From Apostichopus japonicus (taxonomy: Eukaryota > Echinodermata > Holothuroidea > Aspidochirotida > Stichopodidae), in assembly GCF_037975245.1 (NCBI RefSeq), contig NC_092562.1, forward strand, positions 26,339,054 through 26,403,053: DNA of 64,000 nt. The letters run 5' to 3'. Each line of letters opens with the position of its first letter. Position 1 is the stretch's first letter. The notes below the pieces were generated by a model. The model did no database searches. It was not told the origin of the DNA and worked only from the letters and a program-made list of their open reading frames with translations. Both the position numbers and the translations under genes were made by a program. Of the stretch, positions 10,301 through 19,658 are shown piece by piece.

Positions 10301-11133
10301 GGACTATTAGCCTGGACAAAACTAGGTGGATGACTTCCAAGTACTGCGGGCCCTGAGTCCCAGTTTGGGGCGCAAGAGCCGTTTTCGTTGGTAGAGTTAA
10401 CTTCCAAAGAAGATAACACATGGTTATGAGTAAGGCATTCAAATTTGGCCACTTGTGTTCCTTCACCTAATGAAATAAGTTTATCGGTCTTGTTTAACAC
10501 TCTACAGAACACTTCCCCTTTTTGGACCTTAGTAAGAACTTTTGCTACCAACATGTCATTAACCAAATCACAATGTGTAAACCCAACAACACCATTTGGA
10601 ATAGCATTACCTTGTATTCTTGCGACTACAATTCGTTCAGACCACGCTGGAAAATCCACCCTTTTTGCAAGTAATACATTATGTGTGTGACCGATATTAT
10701 CAGTATTTAGTAACATACCCTTATCATTGAATTGTACAGAAATTCCGTGTGCCTTTAAAAAATCTATTCCTATAATAAAATCAGTGTGAAGTCCTTGTGT
10801 AAGGTAGAATTTAATCGGCACATCTTTATTTTGAATCCTAGCATCAACGTAAATTGTCCCAATAATTGGAACCCTTTGTTTACTTGCAGTCTGGATAAAC
10901 TTGATATCAGAATGAAATAATTTAGTTCCAGCAAATTGTGGTAATTTCATAATCTCGGCATTTGCTACAGACACATCGGCCCCTGTATCCATGAGAGCAA
11001 AACATTGACCACGATTGATTTCTAATTTCACATAAGTATCTACATAATCCGGAGTTCCCAATATTGATAGCTTGTTATCGTCATCATTTTCATTCTCTTT
11101 TAAACTCAAGTAAGGGTTGTTTTCCTTGTTCAA
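7345..11133 (-). CDS. pol: Gypsy Pol polyprotein (protease, RT, RNase H, integrase)
   Basis: The open frame covers 1,262 residues. Aspartic protease: DTGA at 49-52. Reverse transcriptase about 330-570: LDLQSGFHQ near 424 and the catalytic YMDD at 487-490. RNase H about 630-750: TDASG at 635-639, the Glu of ITEKE near 675, and VDH at 701. Integrase: an HHCC zinc-binding segment at 869-910 (GGHYG...CKEC), then a DD35E core with D939 (GTDILGP), D1000 (HSDRGSN) and E1036 (GQSERM), spaced exactly 35 residues between the last two. A GPY-type module (KPWKGPYYIVE) follows and there is no chromodomain. The first codon of the open frame is TTG, not ATG, and overlaps the gag stop as TTGA. Pol is in the -1 frame relative to gag, so it is probably made by recoding as a Gag-Pol fusion. 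No internal stop is present. Confidence 0.95.
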   Translation of the reverse strand: MNKENNPYLSLKENENDDDNKLSILGTPDYVDTYVKLEINRGQCFALMDTGADVSVANAEIMKLPQFAGTKLFHSDIKFIQTASKQRVPIIGTIYVDARIQNKDVPIKFYLTQGLHTDFIIGIDFLKAHGISVQFNDKGMLLNTDNIGHTHNVLLAKRVDFPAWSERIVVARIQGNAIPNGVVGFTHCDLVNDMLVAKVLTKVQKGEVFCRVLNKTDKLISLGEGTQVAKFECLTHNHVLSSLEVNSTNENGSCAPNWDSGPAVLGSHPPSFVQANSPSGTIKIDAGLLESQQQSLAQLLDNYSDIFVGPDGKLGMYDAVQHEIHVDVNQRPIRQRAYRLNPKQKDVLETHINDMLDQDIIEESTSPWGAPCLLVSKKNNTDYRFVVDYRRLNACTELEAHPLPTTEESLDSIGVQNPKYFTCLDLQSGFHQILLDPNSRPYTAFRCHLGLFQYKRLPMGLKNSPVTFQRVMETVLRGLTWKSCLVYMDDIIIFSNNFADHISHIRGVFQRLRCANLKLRLDKCQFAKAEIRYLGHVVSSQGILPDPDKLKAVSEYPTPKTLKELRSFLGLSGYYRKFIRNYSQIATPLYALTKRNAMFVWDACCEIAFVHLKKALVKPPILGYPKPDLPYVLYTDASGYALGVVLTQTQNDTERVISYAGRSLNGAELNYGITEKECLALVYGIKHFSCYLRQTKFSVVVDHSALQWLLSMKEPSGKFARWIVFLQAYDFKVKYRPGRVHSNADALSRRVYETEPQISHVGQNSLSPTQTSNCPIDGAFDRNTLVRHQREDAKLIRMINYIEKDILKGDTNECRAILLTASQYFIDDQVLYHVVTGGKTKRTSKTGQGNVIQVVVPRALVNTVLTEMHDSSITGGHYGISRTIEKTRYRYFWEGMYKDIVNWVKSCKECNQRNRPVYPVRAHLQPLPVTGPFQRVGTDILGPLPVCQDTGNKYVLVFIDSFTKYVELVPLPNITARTIATAFIDRIICRHGAPESLHSDRGSNFLSRIVAEVCKLFEIRKTQTTSYHPQCNGQSERMMSVILNSLGKYLDDDHSTWDTLLPFTQFAYNTTPCFDSTSYSPYFLVHGRHPRFPTENHMQISRDCSQNVTMFIGDVVYGLEQARLVAADLLEIRQKSMKLKFDKKANTNQFHVGDTVYLYTPTIKPGQTKKLAKPWKGPYYIVELPSNIHVKLRRPDNKAVPGLIHVNRIKQAVVRPNQGPDDTTPPVIPNPAPGRDLVTIDTKESSPRTRLRHKMSILSRKY

Positions 11134-12191
11134 CTTATCGGAAACCTTTCGTACTGACCCTGGGCTCCCCCTTGCAAAGTCGGGTCTTGCTCGTTTAAAT
11201 ACATTGGCCGACCTCTACCCCGTCTCGTACCCCGATCTAGCCGTCTACCCCGGTACGAACCCAGTCCTACATTACGACAAAAACGAGCTATGTGACCCAC
11301 TTTTCCACATTCCCAACAGGTAGGCTTATTTCGATCTAATATACTTTGAACAGAATAACATTGCAGGGCGGTATGACCTTCCCGAGAACATATTTGACAT
11401 GTTACCTTATCCAAAGGTGAGATCTGCTGGGTCGACAATTGAGTTGACATCGCCGACACCTTCGTTGTAAGGTCTTGTATTTCCTTCCTTTGTTCATAGA
11501 GTTGCTGAGCCAAATTGTCCGTTTTTTCATCGTACTGGTCAGCATGTCGAGTAGTCGCTGCGCTCACCGTGGCGTTGTTGATAGAGTGGGCCTCGGTTGC
11601 CAGTCGTGCTGCCGACACGGCGTCCACCCATGTTTTCGGATTCCGTTGGATCACGAACATCCTCAGGGGTGGCGTTAACCCTCTCACCAGCGCAGCAGTT
11701 CTTTCTTTATCCACTTTCTTGAGCCTACTGCATCGGCGTTCGACGTCCAAAATAAATGAATCCAGCGATTCTCCGTGTTCCATCTTCCTGTCCCATAGTT
11801 GGTATTCTTGCAGCCATTTTGGATAAATGGAGCTGAAATGACTTTCAAATGATGCGTAGAGTAAATCAGGATCTTGTTTCGTTAAAGGTGATAAGGAGTT
11901 TAGCCAGATGTTAGCACTCCCTACGAGCAACATATTCATTGCGTCGGCAATTTGCTCTCGAGGGAGTTGCGACAGCAATGTCCATGACTTAAATTTATTG
12001 AGCCATAGATACGGATCTTCACTTTGCTTACCATGAAAGGAGTCAGGGCGCAAATTTGACGCCATTTTAGAATTAACAGCGGCTCTCCTGCTTATGGGCG
12101 AATCAGGTGATTTTACGACACCTTTCTCAAGTTCGACGGCGGTTGTTAAATTGTCAAAAGATTTGGCTCTTGATCGCAAATTATAAGACAT
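11130..12191 (-). CDS. gag: Gypsy Gag (nucleocapsid) protein
   Basis: 353 codons from ATG at 12191 (MSYNLRSRAK) to TGA at 11130. I preferred this ATG because the frame upstream of it runs back into the primer-binding site and LTR. The middle part has the retrotransposon Gag signature (PYLWLNKFKSWT, then IYPKWLQEYQLWDRK). The C-terminal third carries two CX2CX4HX4C zinc knuckles (CQICSREGHTALQC and CWECGKVGHIARFC), followed by a basic Arg/Gly tail (RGTRRGRGRP) suited to RNA binding. It assembles the virus-like particle and packages the RNA. Its stop codon overlaps the start of the pol frame in the -1 register. Confidence 0.92.
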   Translation of the reverse strand: MSYNLRSRAKSFDNLTTAVELEKGVVKSPDSPISRRAAVNSKMASNLRPDSFHGKQSEDPYLWLNKFKSWTLLSQLPREQIADAMNMLLVGSANIWLNSLSPLTKQDPDLLYASFESHFSSIYPKWLQEYQLWDRKMEHGESLDSFILDVERRCSRLKKVDKERTAALVRGLTPPLRMFVIQRNPKTWVDAVSAARLATEAHSINNATVSAATTRHADQYDEKTDNLAQQLYEQRKEIQDLTTKVSAMSTQLSTQQISPLDKVTCQICSREGHTALQCYSVQSILDRNKPTCWECGKVGHIARFCRNVGLGSYRGRRLDRGTRRGRGRPMYLNEQDPTLQGGAQGQYERFPIS

Positions 12192-12218
12192 AACTGCTGA
12201 ATTTTTGCAACGTATCAG

Positions 12219-12236
12219 TGCCCCGCACTTCCACCA
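12219..12236 (-). other. Primer-binding site of the gypsy element
   Basis: Two bases inside the 5' LTR on the minus strand the sequence reads TGGTGGAAGTGCGGGG. It begins with TGG, complementary to a tRNA CCA end, at the position expected for a tRNA-primed retroelement. I cannot name the tRNA with confidence. Confidence 0.7.
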
Positions 12237-12238
12237 TT

Positions 12239-12610
12239 TGTGACGGGGTCCGGTACCGTAATAAAGTAATAACAGTAACAAGTATTAAGTAATAATTGGT
12301 GACCAGGTTTATTCCTCCTCTCTCTTTCCGTTTTTCCTCTTAACTCCCTTCTCCACTCCCAACTCAATCTCACGCCAAAATCCAACAAAGTAAAGAATGT
12401 CCCTCTATAGTAAGGGTCGTACACCGAATTAGACTAACAACAAGGGGACACTCTCCAGGCATGAACAAACACAAAAGGCACCCGAGGTGCAGGAATTCGG
12501 CCATGCAAATACACGTTGTCTCCCACGGACATGCGCAGTCGGCCGGAGAGCGCCCCCTGTAACACGGGTGGAAGAACCACAAAACAACAAGCAATCAACA
12601 GACTGTGACA
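12239..12610 (-). repeat. 5' LTR of the gypsy element (promoter end)
   Basis: 372 bp, same ends as the LTR at 6532-6903 and no difference noted by eye. It would carry the promoter for the minus-strand transcript; ACTATAG near 12402-12408 is a weak TATA-like candidate. Confidence 0.93.
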
Positions 12611-12614
12611 CTAT

Positions 12615-13059
12615 CGACAACTGTGTCTAACCAGCTGTTTTAACGGGTGGGTCAGGTGTTTACATTTACCTGTTAGGGAGTCGTGCGTGCGTGTGCGTAT
12701 AGTTTTGTCAACAGTCTTTGGTTTGGCGAGCCCTGGAAATGTCATGTCAGTCGTTTTTCTTGATTTCAGGTTGAGTAGGTTTGAGTGTATTTAGCTAGGC
12801 TTATTCTTTAATCACGCGAATAAATTTACGGCGCGGTAAGTTTGCAAAGTGTTGGCGTTCTTCTAAAATGAATATCTTGATTACTTTTTTTTGTTTATTA
12901 CATTTTTTTATTTATGAAAAAAGCGGAATCCGTCAGTGAGTATACCTCCTCGCTCCGTGCGCCAGACAGTGAGTAAAGTTTGCGCTCCAGTAATAGCTCT
13001 GATGAAATAAATGTCCGAATACACTATTTTTATGTACAATTAAACAATGGCATGACTAA
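12615..13059. other. No gene seen
   Basis: Right flank of the gypsy insertion, starting with the tail of the target duplication (ctat at 12611-12614). AT-rich, with no exon or element recognised. Confidence 0.4.
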
Positions 13060-13610
13060 CAATCTTTGGCCTCTGACGACCTCAGATGACCCTTGACCTC
13101 CACTAAACAACATAACTATTTTACTCAATATAACACATGCACACGAGTTATGCCTCCTATCGTGAGATGTCCTGTTTACAAGGTTTCCATTGTTTGACGT
13201 GTGGTGACCTCAGGTGATCTTCACAAAAAACAGTATAGTTCTTGTACTCAATAATAAGCATACACATGCTACGTATAAAAAACGTAGACGTAATTTCCTT
13301 TCATGAGATATCGGGTTTACAAGGTTTGACATCTGGTGACCCCAAATGATATTTTGACCACCAAAAACAGTTCTTGTGCTTAATACGGGCATCCACCTTG
13401 CAAGGTATTAGATTCTTTAGTTTCTTATCTTGAGTTATCGTGTTAACAATGTGTTAACAATTTGACCTCTGGTGACCTCAAATGACCTTTGACCACACGG
13501 AAAGACAATAGGTTTATGTTATGAATGATGGGGCACATGCGTGTCAAGTATGAGTTTCATCAAAGTTACCCTTCGTGAGATATCATGTTTACAAGCGAGG
13601 CGTCACACAT
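13060..13610. repeat. Degenerate tandem repeat, about 130-bp period, four copies
   Basis: The phrase GGTGACCTCAAATGACC (variants) recurs with GACCTC/GACCCC at 13078, 13206, 13338 and 13475, giving spacings of 128, 132 and 137 bp. Each copy also has a CGTGAGATATC...GTTTACAAG phrase. The copies have diverged, so the array is old. No coding role is visible. Confidence 0.7.
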
Positions 13611-14149
13611 ATCCACGCCATCATGACTGCACAAATTTCTCTTGCCATCAAAACAAAAAAGGCAAACTAAGAATAAACCCAAACAAACAAAATGCAAAAA
13701 ACAAACATTCTCCAACAAACAAAGACAAACGTATATTTACCCGAGACTACCATAAAAGAAGAATAAACAAAACAACTCACCCCCCAAATAACCCATATGG
13801 AATCGAACCTAACATTTGATTACTTCAATCATTTCGATATCATTCCCGCGTGCTGACAGTTCAGAATCGCTGTAAATATTTGAATATATTATGTTTCGAA
13901 TTCATTCGGTAAGGAATAAGGTCTATTCTGTCTACTTACTGAACTAATAAGTACACTTTTATAATAATGATAATAATTATAACAATAACAACAACAATAA
14001 TCATAATAAGAATTAGAATAATAATAATAATAAAAATGATCAAAATAATAATGATATAAACAAATAATAATTTTAATATACGTTCACATCCCTTTTCGCA
14101 CAACTAAATATATTACAACAATAGTCACAACATATTGAAAAGTAATCCA
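13611..14149. repeat. A-rich and ATA/ATAA low-complexity sequence
   Basis: A-rich sequence (about 13660-13790) followed by an AT/ATA/ACA simple-sequence region (about 13960-14070). No exon seen. Confidence 0.5.
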
Positions 14150-15537
14150 GTGTTTTCTTGGAAAGGTTGCACAGGACGTCGTGTGTATACCTCATGTAAC
14201 TCAGTCATCTCAAGCCTTGGAGGTTGAACACATGTAACATTCATAGCAAACCATCAACAATGGCTCATTTTCTTCAAAAATCATTTTTATTTTTATAAGT
14301 TATTTATATATTTATAGGCTTCATTTTACTTATGCCAATTTTAACGGGGATGTTGTTGAACATGTTTTGCTGTGAACTTCTGCATATGGACCAAATGTTT
14401 GGGAAGCAGAAGGGGTATGGTTGATGGAGCTGTTTGACTTCAGTTGGGCGAACTTGTATCTTCTTTTGTGCATCTGGATAATTTTGCTTGGGTATGTAAA
14501 GTGTATCGCTTCAAGACAGCTGTAAGAAACCTGTGGTATTAACGCTCCCCATCTACTTGTTGGATTCATATGCTAGCATTTTTATGGGTGGCACTTTACA
14601 TTACAAGTGAATCTACAGAAGATCGTGCTGATGACACAAATTAAGAATAGAAAACATACTATGTTTGTTATTTTGTGTGATAATATCTAAGGGAAGCAAT
14701 GATTACTGATTTTTTGACAAACGATTAAGTAATTGTAAACATTCAAATCCAGACATGTAAATATATAAATGCACAAATGTAAATAATTTAAATTTTACTG
14801 TGCTTTAGTTATCATTTAACTTTCATTTAAGATATTTTTCCATTAATTTCTGGAAAGAATATAATATCAAGGTACTTTTCGTAGTGTACAGTAGCAATGT
14901 CATGTTGGCCATCACATGCAGACTTTAAATTTCATTTATTCTCTACATTGCAGACAGCTTTACAACTCAAAGCCAATCATGGCAATGACAATAACATTCA
15001 AAACAGAATTTCATTCCAAAATCTTGCATATTATCTAATAAAGCTAATGAGATTCACCTTCACAAGAGAACGAACATGACAAGACGGAGAACCTTCATCA
15101 GGCAGTGAGAATCCTTATGGTTACTTAAAGCAGAAGAGAAATCTTAAAATGAGCGATTAATTGTTTTACCTTGTATTAAAGAAGAAGCTTCAGCTGTGAC
15201 CGAATCTATAGCAACATTTTAGGAATGATATAAATTAATTAACAACGTCTCCCCATGTGTCAACAACAGTTGAACCGTAGTCTGTGTACTGATATAATTG
15301 TGTATTCCCATTCATGAGTACTGTATTGTCAAATGCTTATATTGGGTTCATTGTGTCGACCTGTACCCATAAATAATTCAATTGCAAAAAAGATTTAGTA
15401 TACTTAAATTATTCTTTACTTCCTTGTCATAATAAGCATAAAAGATCCAATACAAAATGATTATCCTTTCGTTTGCTTCAATCTAAAGATATAGAAGAAT
15501 ATCTGAAATTTAAAATTCATAAAAATGAAAATTCTTC
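14150..15537 (-). other. 3' untranslated or downstream flank of the truncated RPTP copy
   Basis: No coding exon, but blocks of this stretch resemble the sequence downstream of the intact RPTP-like gene at about 42.68-44.01 kb. Examples are the CTCATGTAA...GTCATCTCAA segment (14190-14215 versus 42738-42765) and the stretch around 15040-15120 versus 43450-43520. The duplication therefore extends past the stop codon. It probably includes the 3' UTR, though no polyadenylation site was established. Confidence 0.5.
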
Positions 15538-15612
15538 TCAGTAGATCACAGAATAGTCATCTTGCTTGTTCAAATAACACCTCAGTAACTTCAGACACAG
15601 CATGTAGTTATC
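15538..15612 (-). CDS. Truncated RPTP copy, exon 5 of 5 (C-terminus)
   Basis: 24 codons plus TGA. Encodes DNYMLCLKLLRCYLNK and ends YSVIY, aligning with 44011-44085. Confidence 0.8.
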   Translation of the reverse strand, partial: DNYMLCLKLLRCYLNKQDDYSVIY

Positions 15613-15932
15613 CTGAAATATATAAAAAAAACTATGTATTAGGAATCAACATTGTTTGATGTAGTTCCTGAAAAGATTAAACCTAATTGAAAGGAAAAGA
15701 TTGAGATATTAATTTGTGTAAATATATCGTTTTAAAACTTAAAGATGGCAAGATTATCTTCAAATTTATCAATCATAACAAAGATAATAATCAGTAAGAC
15801 TTTATGAAAGTTCTCTGGTTTTCCAAGCAATAAATGTATTCTTCAATATCATGTAACTTCATGTATTTTTTTTATTGTTTGCTAAATATAAATGAATGCT
15901 TGTTTAAAGGAAGTTTCACATTAAAATATTAC

Positions 15933-16068
15933 CTGTGATAACATGAAGTTCACATTTTTCCTTCTCAATTTCTGCACAGCCAGATATAAGTCACAGGCGC
16001 CTTCTTTCTCCAGGCATTGAATTTGACCTTTAGCTGTGACATACACAGCACTGACACCAACTCCATTT
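15933..16068 (-). CDS. Truncated RPTP copy, exon 4 of 5 (D2, P-loop)
   Basis: 136 nt. Encodes NGVGVSAVYVTA, completing a P-loop HCLNGVGVSA in which the catalytic Arg is Val. Continues through LRRKNVNFMLSQ. The paralogue is 44353-44488. Confidence 0.82.
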
Positions 16069-16127
16069 CTGAAATAAAAATTAGCAAAGTTCAGTTTCTC
16101 CTGAATTACTGCTAAACTATGTGTATG

Positions 16128-18596
16128 TGTTCCGCGCAATTTACCGATCTGCGCTATCTTAAGATTGCGCTGCGCGTTCTTAGGATCCTATAATTGCGCA
16201 CCGATCTTGAGATTGCGCAAACTGTTAATAGCAAGCTGCTAGTGTTAACTGTAGGCCTGTACGGGAAAGAACATGGCAGGAGGGGTCAAGGTTTTTCTTT
16301 ATGTCAAACACACCAAATTCTACGCAACACAAAATGAATAAATACGGGTAGCCAGTGTTAGGGCTGTGAGTTTTCGTTTAAAGACCTAAACGTTTAAACG
16401 GCCGATTTTTCGTTCGTTTAAACGTTCACGAAAATCGCGAAAAATGGTTTTAGCACCGAAATCGGTCTTTTCCGACCGAATTTCGGTACTATTTTTTATT
16501 TAAGAAAACCGAAATGTGAATTGTAAATACTGGAGAAAAAAAACAAAGTTAAAGCTTCCATCCATCATTTGTTGACTTTGGTTTCTCCTATTTACTGTTT
16601 TTTTGCATTGTGAAAGTAAATTGCAACAAGAGAAAGCTTTTCTGCTAGACGACATTGTCAGCTACGATCGGCACACGCTATATACCAGTGCTGAGTGTCA
16701 AAACTAGGCCTAACATTAGGCTATGCAGCCCTTATATGCGTGAATCAGTTTGGTGACTTTTTAGTATTGAACTGACCTTGGTGGCCAACGTTAGTAGTTG
16801 TGAGAAATACACACTCAAATGACGATATGCAGTTCAAAATAAATTGTTATATCCAAAGTGTTTGCCCTCTTTGTGATGTTTTTATTATTTTACTTCAATT
16901 AACCAGCAGAGGATATAGAGAAAATCTTTTCAAACACATTGCGCACACTGGCGGATCCAGGGCCTTTGTTTGGGAGGGGCCAAAGTGGCGTTAGAGTGAT
17001 ATGGGGGAGGGGTCAAAGGGGAGGGGGTGCCCCCAGATGCAATTTGGTGCGACAAAAGTGTACAATGGTGATGTTAATTTACTTCTAAAAAAAAGTTTCC
17101 TAAAATATTTATAAAACAAAGTTGGGATCATCTTTCTCAAGAAATTTTATTTTTCATAGGTTATAAATCTCTTACAACCAGCCTGTAACTGCAAAATGGT
17201 GATAAACTGTAAATCCTCATTTAATCATACATTTAATTTAAAACCAGAAAACGAAAAGGTTTAGACTAGTCTACCACTGCTATTCCTCTCGATTTTTTAA
17301 ATTTCCAATCATATGAATTAGAGGATGTTCGGAAACACTTTTGGCTCACCTTTGGGGGGGGGGCATGGCCCCCGTTGGCCCCCCCCCCCCTTGGATCCGC
17401 CAGTGATTGCGCACAGTTCGTCTTCAAAAAATGATCGTTAAATTTAAACTTGTAAGGTACATTGCGCAATCCAAAATACGATACGACATGTACAGCCGCG
17501 CACGCAGCCGGACCAGAACACAGTCCTAGCAGTGTGAAAACATTTGAACAGGGCTCTGTTAGTTGAACAACAAAAATGCGAAAAGTAACATTAGACCAAT
17601 CACAGTCCACTATTCACTGTTAATAACTGTTTAATTAAGTGTTTGAATTCAGCTCCTTTTTACCACCACAGAATGTTTATTTAATCTATCATTGTGTGCC
17701 TGATTACGATGTAATTTTAATCATTTTAACTCATACCACTAGGAACGATCCTAATGTACTTATGGCAGCATTTAGAAGCAAATAATTGTATCATTAAGTT
17801 TGTAAATGAATGAAGACGAATATCATACATTGTATGATCCTGTAAACTTTAAATTATCTATATATTGTATAAATGTTGCCAGCCACTGCATTGATAATTC
17901 CAATGTCTTTAGTTTTAATGTGTTGTGCTGTAAATAAAGACCCTGTTAACACAATTGACAGGATTTATTTTTATTACATGAATTTCTTAAACATCATTGA
18001 CAGGATGTGTTTTAATAGATCCTTAAACAGAGAGGACATCTATTAATGAGAATGATGAAATCCGACTGAAAAAGGAGACTGGTTGCTGATCTCCTTTAGT
18101 GCTGTCCTTTAGTAGTGTCACAGTTCAACCTGAAAAACTAATGAATAATTCTTAGAACATGCATGAAATGAGACAAAATTGATCCCCATCATAAAGGAAA
18201 TAAACATGCCCAATGAAAACTGATGTTTTAGAGGGACTCTTTTTGTAGGCTATACAACTTTTATTGCGAAATAAAGAATTTTATTTTTAGAAAAAACCTG
18301 CCTATAGCCGTCCCTTTAAGTACTTATTATACCTACGAACTGACGTGAATTATCTCCACCTTGGCATCCCATAGGATTGATGATGACGTCAGTTGAGTGT
18401 TGCAGAAAATTAATGAGATACCGACACCATCATTTGATTCAGATACTCCATACAGCTACGATCGCAAGATAGCGCAGTATCGATAAAACGCGCAAGACGG
18501 GCCTTGCGCAATCTTAAGATCGGTGCGCAATTATAGGATCCTAAGAACGCGCAGCGCAATCTTAAGATAGCGCAGATCGGTAAATTGCGCGGAACA
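16128..18596. mobile_element. DNA transposon with long terminal inverted repeats (2,469 bp), inserted in an RPTP-copy intron
   Basis: The left end (TGTTCCGCGCAATTTACCG...) and the reverse complement of the right end agree over about 90 bp with one or two differences, including TTAGGATCCTATAATTGCGC. The 4-bp sequence tatg flanks both ends (16124-16127 and 18597-18600). The paralogous intron at about 44,570-44,610 carries the uninterrupted site (GTGTATGCATTCTAAAC), which defines the insertion. No transposase frame is visible, so it is non-autonomous. It contains a nested hAT-type MITE at 16946-17405. The superfamily is unclear: a 4-bp duplication with long inverted repeats does not settle it. 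Confidence 0.85.
16946..17405. mobile_element. hAT-type MITE nested in the long-inverted-repeat transposon
   Basis: 460 bp with perfect 14-bp terminal inverted repeats, CACTGGCGGATCCA at the left and its reverse complement at the right. An 8-bp target duplication, attgcgca, lies at 16938-16945 and 17406-17413. The interior has G and C homopolymer runs next to the ends and no coding capacity. Eight-bp duplications and CA(C/G)TGG ends are the hAT hallmark. Confidence 0.88.
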
Positions 18597-18771
18597 TATG
18601 CATTTTAAACATAAAGTAGACAAACTTGTTAATAAAAGCCCTACTAACTGCTGGTTTTAACGTCTTGTGCAATGCAGCCTTATAGAACTGCTTTTTAACC
18701 AATCATTATTTATCCAAAAATCTTAGCTTTTATGATCCGGCTTATATGTACAAATCAGCAAATATACATAC

Positions 18772-18899
18772 AGACAGTGCATAACTGTAGGACCAGATGT
18801 TATGTTTCTAGTTGACTGAATGAAATCCAACATCTTATGAAGATCTTCATCATCACCAAGAAATGCTTCAAAAGTCAAGTGATTCACAATAACTGATTC
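18772..18899 (-). CDS. Truncated RPTP copy, exon 3 of 5 (D2, WPD-loop region)
   Basis: 128 nt, phase 0 in, phase 2 out. Encodes LTFEAFLGDDEDLH where an active PTP has the WPD loop, so the general acid context is lost. It ends at the P-loop His-Cys. The paralogue is 44796-44923. Confidence 0.8.
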
Positions 18900-19097
18900 C
18901 TGAGAAAAAGATCAAGTGAAAATTGTTGAAATTACTTGACGTAATTAAGATATGTACAATGAGAGGTGGAATCAGTTGGGTAAACTATTTAACCAGCAAA
19001 GCATAGAGAGCCATTCCATTGTACTAAAAGACCTTGATTTAATCCAAGAAGATGAATCATGTTTTTAAATGTTTTACGTCATGATTTCTGAGATTAC

Positions 19098-19226
19098 CGG
19101 ATGATCTTGGTGTATGACTTCAAATTTCTGTGTTCTCAACATATTCTGACTTTCGGTGTTAACACACTTCACTGTGATGGATCCATAAGTGATCAACCCA
19201 GCATCTGGCCAATACTTTGCAACTGT
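19098..19226 (-). CDS. Truncated RPTP copy, exon 2 of 5 (D2)
   Basis: 43 codons, phase 0 in and out. Encodes KYWPDAGLITYGSI, the conserved KYWP motif of PTP domains. It ends two codons earlier than its paralogue at 45123-45257. Confidence 0.8.
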
Positions 19227-19532
19227 CTGTTGAATTACACAATGAAGAGAGAGGTGCAAACAATAAAAATGCCTAACCATCTTTGTTATGCTTTTTATGC
19301 TTGTTATAATAATAACAACTTGTAAAATAAATATAGTGTTTTATAAACATTCGTTACTAAGTTTACATTTAATGCAAACCAGATCATCAAATGATATGAG
19401 ATAATGGATGTTAGGAAAATGCTTGGCTTGTGGATGTGAGAGGGTTAATGCAAACAGACCGAGTGGCATATTTTTGAAAGGCTTGCATGGCATAAATCTC
19501 TCTCATAAGTAATCCATGTCTTTTTTACAAAC

Positions 19533-19658
19533 CTTGTTAGCTGTGCTCATGTCATTCAGCATGATAATGGTACTGCATTTGTAATCATAGACAAGTCTCC
19601 AAAAATCTTCCAAGATTGAAGCCAGAGGATCTTGGGTCAATATCATTGAACCATCATC
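19533..19658 (-). CDS. Truncated RPTP copy, exon 1 of 5 (D2)
   Basis: 42 codons, phase 0 in and out, acceptor ATAG and donor GTTTGT. Encodes PLASILEDFWRLVYD, the PTP segment corresponding to the usual F-W-R/xM-V/xW motif. The paralogous exon is 46497-46622. Confidence 0.8.

Larger units (their letters stand above)
6532..12610 (-). mobile_element. Complete Ty3/gypsy LTR retrotransposon
   Basis: A 6,079-bp element on the minus strand bounded by two direct 372-bp LTRs (6532-6903 and 12239-12610) that begin TGTGAC and end GTGACA. The 4-bp sequence ctat flanks it on both sides (6528-6531 and 12611-12614), as expected for an integrase-made target duplication. From its 5' end it reads LTR, primer-binding site, gag, pol (protease, reverse transcriptase, RNase H, integrase), a non-coding spacer, polypurine tract, LTR. 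The RT-RH-IN order is diagnostic of Ty3/gypsy (Metaviridae). No env frame is seen between pol and the 3' LTR. Both ORFs are open and the two LTRs appear identical by eye, so the copy is very young and may be competent. Confidence 0.95.
15538..19658 (-). pseudogene. 5'-truncated paralogue of the RPTP-like gene (last five D2 exons)
   Basis: Five minus-strand exons, 19533-19658, 19098-19226, 18772-18899, 15933-16068 and 15538-15612, match one-to-one in size, phase and sequence the last five exons of the intact gene at 44-46.6 kb. They encode the C-terminal two-thirds of a PTP D2 domain. All are open with consensus splice sites, and the stop codon aligns with that of the paralogue. The exons for the start of D2, all of D1 and the juxtamembrane part are absent: similarity stops at 20486, where a transposon cluster begins. 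The P-loop reads HCLNGVGVSA, lacking the catalytic Arg, as in the paralogue. Without upstream exons it is most simply a truncated pseudogene. The open frames leave room for a chimeric transcript using unknown upstream exons. The intron between exons three and four carries a 2.47-kb transposon. Confidence 0.75.
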
